Shown one piece after another: positions 61,656 to 64,000 of a DNA stretch of 64,000 bases; position 1 is the stretch's first letter, and the number at the start of each line of letters is the position of its first letter. This stretch comes from Williamsia sterculiae. Its GTDB lineage: Bacteria; Actinomycetota; Actinomycetes; Mycobacteriales; Mycobacteriaceae. Both the position numbers and the translations under genes were made by a program. The notes beneath the pieces were generated by a model. The model had not been told where the DNA came from, did no database searches, and saw nothing but the letters and a program-made list of their open reading frames with translations. Location of the stretch: contig NZ_FTNT01000003.1 in NCBI RefSeq assembly GCF_900156495.1, positions 62,001-126,000 on the forward strand, in the 5' to 3' direction.

Positions 61656-62569
61656 TGGCCCGCCGCGACCGGCCCACCGACTCCGACGAGCAGACCCCGC
61701 AACCGGCCATCGGCCAGGGTCTGGGCCCCTACGACATCGGCGACCTCGGCGCCGAACCCGATCTGGAGAACTCCCATCTCGACCTCGGGTCGGTCTTGGT
61801 GCCGGTGGTCGAGGGCGGCCAGGTGACCGTCGAGATGTCCGCCGAACACCAACCGCAGGCGGTGCACCTGGTCACCCCGCACGGCCGCATCACCGTGGCC
61901 GCTTTCGCCGCCCCCAAGTCGCCGGGGTTGTGGCGTGAGGTGATGAAGGAACTCACCGAGTCGTTGCGTGGCGAGGGTGCCCAGGCGGCCTACGAGAACG
62001 GCCACTGGGGGCGCGAGATCGTGGCCACCGTCCCCGGTGCCGTGCACCGGTTCATCGGTGTCGACGGTCCACGGTGGATGGTGCGGTTGGTCGCCAGCGC
62101 ACCCCCGGAGTCCGCCGACGCGCTGACTCCGGTGGCCAGGGCGGTGCTCAGCGAGAGCGTGGTGCGGCGGGGGACCGATCCGTTGCCCCCCCGCGAACCG
62201 TTGCCCGTGGTGCTGCCCCCTGTGCTCGCCGAACAGGTCGCCGCGGCCCAACAGCAACTGCTGGCCGAGCAGGCCGGAGACGAGGGCGCCGGATTCGACG
62301 TATCCGCCACCGAGACCCCCGTCGTCGAGACCGCGGCCGTCGCTCCCGGCTCCGACGAACCGGTCGCCGACCCGCCGCCCGGAGCCCGGTTCCAGAGCGC
62401 CCAGGCGACCGTGTTCAGCGAGGACGACGAGACACAGCCGGTCGTGCAGGACACCCCCGACGATGCGGTGACGCCCCCGGACGACCCCGCATCGGGGTCG
62501 GAGTCGGCCGAACCGTCGGAGGGCTCGGCGCTGCAACAGCTACGCCGCCGTCGGTGGCGGCGCGGCTGA
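61655..62569 (+). CDS. DUF3710 protein (Rv2696c-like)
   Basis: The 304-residue cytosolic protein has a conserved domain of about 180 residues (GPYDIGDLGAEPDLENSHLD onward, with HLVTPHGRITVAAFAAPKSPG and RFIGVDGPRWMVRLVA). A long acidic, Glu/Asp/Pro-rich tail ends in basic LRRRRWRRG. DUF3710 function is unknown. The ATG overlaps the dut stop by one base, so translational coupling is likely. Confidence 0.85.
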   Translation: MARRDRPTDSDEQTPQPAIGQGLGPYDIGDLGAEPDLENSHLDLGSVLVPVVEGGQVTVEMSAEHQPQAVHLVTPHGRITVAAFAAPKSPGLWREVMKELTESLRGEGAQAAYENGHWGREIVATVPGAVHRFIGVDGPRWMVRLVASAPPESADALTPVARAVLSESVVRRGTDPLPPREPLPVVLPPVLAEQVAAAQQQLLAEQAGDEGAGFDVSATETPVVETAAVAPGSDEPVADPPPGARFQSAQATVFSEDDETQPVVQDTPDDAVTPPDDPASGSESAEPSEGSALQQLRRRRWRRG

Positions 62570-62785
62570 CGGCTCCGCGGCGTGCGGGACCTGCCGCAGG
62601 CGCATCGAAAGCGCAGGTCAGAGGCGTGAGTTCGGGCGGTCGGGCCGCCTGTGGTGAACCGCCGCGCACAGGTCTACAGTGGCCATGACCAAGGCCGGAT
62701 GGGCCAGGGCTTGACAACGATGTCGGCGGGTGCGTCGACATGGTTGCCGGGAGTCGGGCACAGCCCGCCCGACGGAGAGGTGACA

Positions 62786-63157
62786 ATGACCGCAGGTGGA
62801 TACCTGAAGCGTCTGACGCGCAGGTTGACCGAGGACCTCGAGAGTCTCGACGCCGAGGAGATCTCACAGGAGTCGCGTGCGGCCGGTGGGCAGCGCGCGG
62901 CGGAATGTTGTCGAGGCGAAGAGGTCACGATGCACGGCGAACTGCGGTCGGTGCAGACGTGTTCGAAGGCCGCGCACAGCGGGGTGATCGCCGAATTCTT
63001 CGACGGCACGGACGTGGTCAAACTGAAGTGGATCGGTCGCAACCGCATCCCGGGTCTCGAGCCGGGTCGCAAGCTCACCGTCCGGGGTCGGGTGGGCGAG
63101 AAGGACGGGGTCAAGGTCATCTTCAACCCGTACTACGAGCTGCTCGGTGAGGACTGA
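62786..63157 (+). CDS. OB-fold nucleic-acid-binding protein (Rv2694c-like)
   Basis: The 123-residue protein has a charged helical start (YLKRLTRRLTEDLESLDAEE), then an OB-fold (HGELRSVQTC, VIAEFFDGTDVVKLKWIGRN, GRKLTVRGRVGEKDGVKVIF). The fold suggests single-stranded DNA or RNA binding. GGAGAGG precedes the ATG. It overlaps the next gene by 11 bases. Function is unknown beyond the fold. Confidence 0.8.
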   Translation: MTAGGYLKRLTRRLTEDLESLDAEEISQESRAAGGQRAAECCRGEEVTMHGELRSVQTCSKAAHSGVIAEFFDGTDVVKLKWIGRNRIPGLEPGRKLTVRGRVGEKDGVKVIFNPYYELLGED

Positions 63158-63908
63158 CCCCGTTTCCGGTGGCACCGACCCCGAGGGGGATCGAGTCCCC
63201 GGCGGGGACCACCACGGTGGTGACGACGAGACCACTGCCGGCGACGCGCGAGGTGACCGCGCGGACAACGGGACGATGCTCGAGCAGCTCGGTGGGGTCT
63301 CCGGGCTGATCTACTCCACGGTGCCGATCGTGGTGTTCGTGCCGGTGAACAGTTTCTTCGGTCTGAAGTGGGCCATCATCGCCGCCCTGGCGTCGGCCGC
63401 GGCGATCTTCGCCATCCGGTTGGCCCGCCGCGAAGCGCTCCAACCCGCCGTCTCCGGTCTCATCGGGGTCGCGATCTGTGCGTTCATCGCCCACCGCACC
63501 GGCAGTGCCAAGGGCTACTTCCTCTTCGGTATCTGGTCGACCCTGGTGTACGCCGCCGTGTTCGTCCTGTCGATCGTGGTGCGATGGCCGTTGGTCGGCG
63601 TGGTCTGGAACATGATCAACGGCAACGGCTCCGAGTGGCGCAGACATCGCCGGACGTTGGTCGCCTACGACATCGCCACCGCCTGCTGGGCGGTGCTGTT
63701 CATCGCCCGCTACCTCGTACAGTCGTCGCTCTACGACCACGACCAGACCGGCTGGCTCGCCGCGTCCCGCATCGCGATGGGCTGGCCACTCACCGCCGTC
63801 GCCGTGCTCGCGACCGTGCTGCTGGTGCGGTGGGCCGACCGCGGCGCCGCCGAGAGCCCGGACAACACCCGGTCGGGTGCCGCGTCACCGGAGCACGCCG
63901 GGGACTGA
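63147..63908 (+). CDS. DUF3159 membrane protein (Rv2693c-like)
   Basis: This 253-residue protein has an acidic, Gly/Asp-rich N terminus, the motif EQLGGVSGLIYSTVPIVVFV, and about five to six membrane helices (VGVAICAFIAHRTGSAKGYFLFGIW-like segments, given here in part). It matches DUF3159, a conserved integral membrane family next to the Trk genes in M. tuberculosis. The GTG start lies within the preceding gene. Function is unknown. Confidence 0.83.
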   Translation: MRTDPVSGGTDPEGDRVPGGDHHGGDDETTAGDARGDRADNGTMLEQLGGVSGLIYSTVPIVVFVPVNSFFGLKWAIIAALASAAAIFAIRLARREALQPAVSGLIGVAICAFIAHRTGSAKGYFLFGIWSTLVYAAVFVLSIVVRWPLVGVVWNMINGNGSEWRRHRRTLVAYDIATACWAVLFIARYLVQSSLYDHDQTGWLAASRIAMGWPLTAVAVLATVLLVRWADRGAAESPDNTRSGAASPEHAGD

Positions 63909-63916
63909 ACCGACGA

Positions 63917-64000
63917 TCAGGGCTCGATGATGGCGGTGCGCAGCGCCTCCTCGACCTCCACCGGGGCGATGAAGACCAACTCGTCGCCGCCCTCCACCGG
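63917..64000 (-). CDS. TrkA potassium-uptake protein, C-terminal end (partial)
   Basis: The last 27 codons of a minus-strand gene (PVEGGDELVFIAPVEVEEAL and a short tail, then TGA) match the C-terminal TrkA_C domain, whose final strand often reads EGGDELLF. The gene continues beyond the window edge. In M. tuberculosis the Trk genes ceoB/ceoC (Rv2691/Rv2692) are next to Rv2693c, which supports the call; which of the two this is cannot be told. Confidence 0.7.
   Translation of the reverse strand, partial: PVEGGDELVFIAPVEVEEALRTAIIEP

Overview
The window is a gene-dense, GC-rich stretch of actinobacterial core chromosome with no mobile elements. Gene content and order follow the Mycobacterium tuberculosis segment from about Rv2693c to Rv2744c: pspA, Rv2739c, DUF3046, recA-recX, miaB, Rv2732c, DUF349, miaA-dapF-hflX, lexA/Rv2719c-nrdR, ideR-sigB, sigA-ppgK-suhB-cei-DUF4193-DUF3093-dut and onward to the Trk system. 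Blocks absent or differently placed in M. tuberculosis are inserted: gluABCD, a complete fructose PTS, hrpA, ahpC-ahpD with an intact oxyR, a Ski2-like helicase with a PAC2 protein, and mscR. This points to Mycobacteriales, most likely Gordonia or a close relative (inference from synteny and protein style only).

Layout. 1-2.8 kb: PspA envelope-stress gene, small membrane protein, glycosyltransferase, DUF3046. 2.8-4.9 kb: SOS promoter, recA (no intein), recX. 4.9-8.3 kb: gluABCD glutamate ABC importer, all translationally overlapped. 8.5-10.7 kb: miaB and a membrane protein. 10.7-16.5 kb: DUF349, extradiol-like protein, miaA, dapF, hflX. 16.5-22.6 kb: fruR-fruK-fruA-ptsH facing divergent ptsI, a full sugar-phosphorylation relay. 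22.6-24.7 kb: lexA and a LysM cell-division inhibitor-like gene sharing three SOS boxes, then nrdR. 24.8-32.4 kb: hrpA, aminotransferase, ahpC-ahpD/oxyR. 32.4-38.5 kb: DUF3516 helicase plus PAC2, mscR plus metallo-beta-lactamase-fold hydrolase. 38.6-47.4 kb: lipoprotein, DUF4192, galE, ideR, acuC-pat (protein deacetylase/acetyltransferase pair), sigB. 47.6-55.4 kb: methyltransferase, DUF3099, DUF3039, YihY, second helicase, DUF7455, EamA, DUF952, VOC. 55.5-64 kb: sigA, ppgK, suhB, cei, DUF4193, DUF3093, dut, DUF3710, OB-fold, DUF3159, partial trkA.

Regulatory features can be read directly. A recurring TAnnnT hexamer sits 6-8 nt before a start codon (DUF3046, miaB, extradiol-like gene, dapF, oxyR, acuC, DUF952, VOC, dut, DUF3093), indicating many leaderless transcripts and fixing several starts. 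sigB has an ECF-sigma (SigE/SigH-type) promoter, recA an SOS box inside its promoter, and convergent gene pairs end in shared hairpins.

No convincing new multigene system was found. The most unusual items are twin hairpins in the recA leader, a triple SOS array with two abutting boxes, a putative leaderless 9-codon uORF plus duplicated Shine-Dalgarno repeat before the second helicase, an in-frame 18-bp duplication that carries the stop codon of the DUF7455 gene, and the overlapping acuC-pat writer/eraser pair with a degenerate acyl-CoA synthetase catalytic site.
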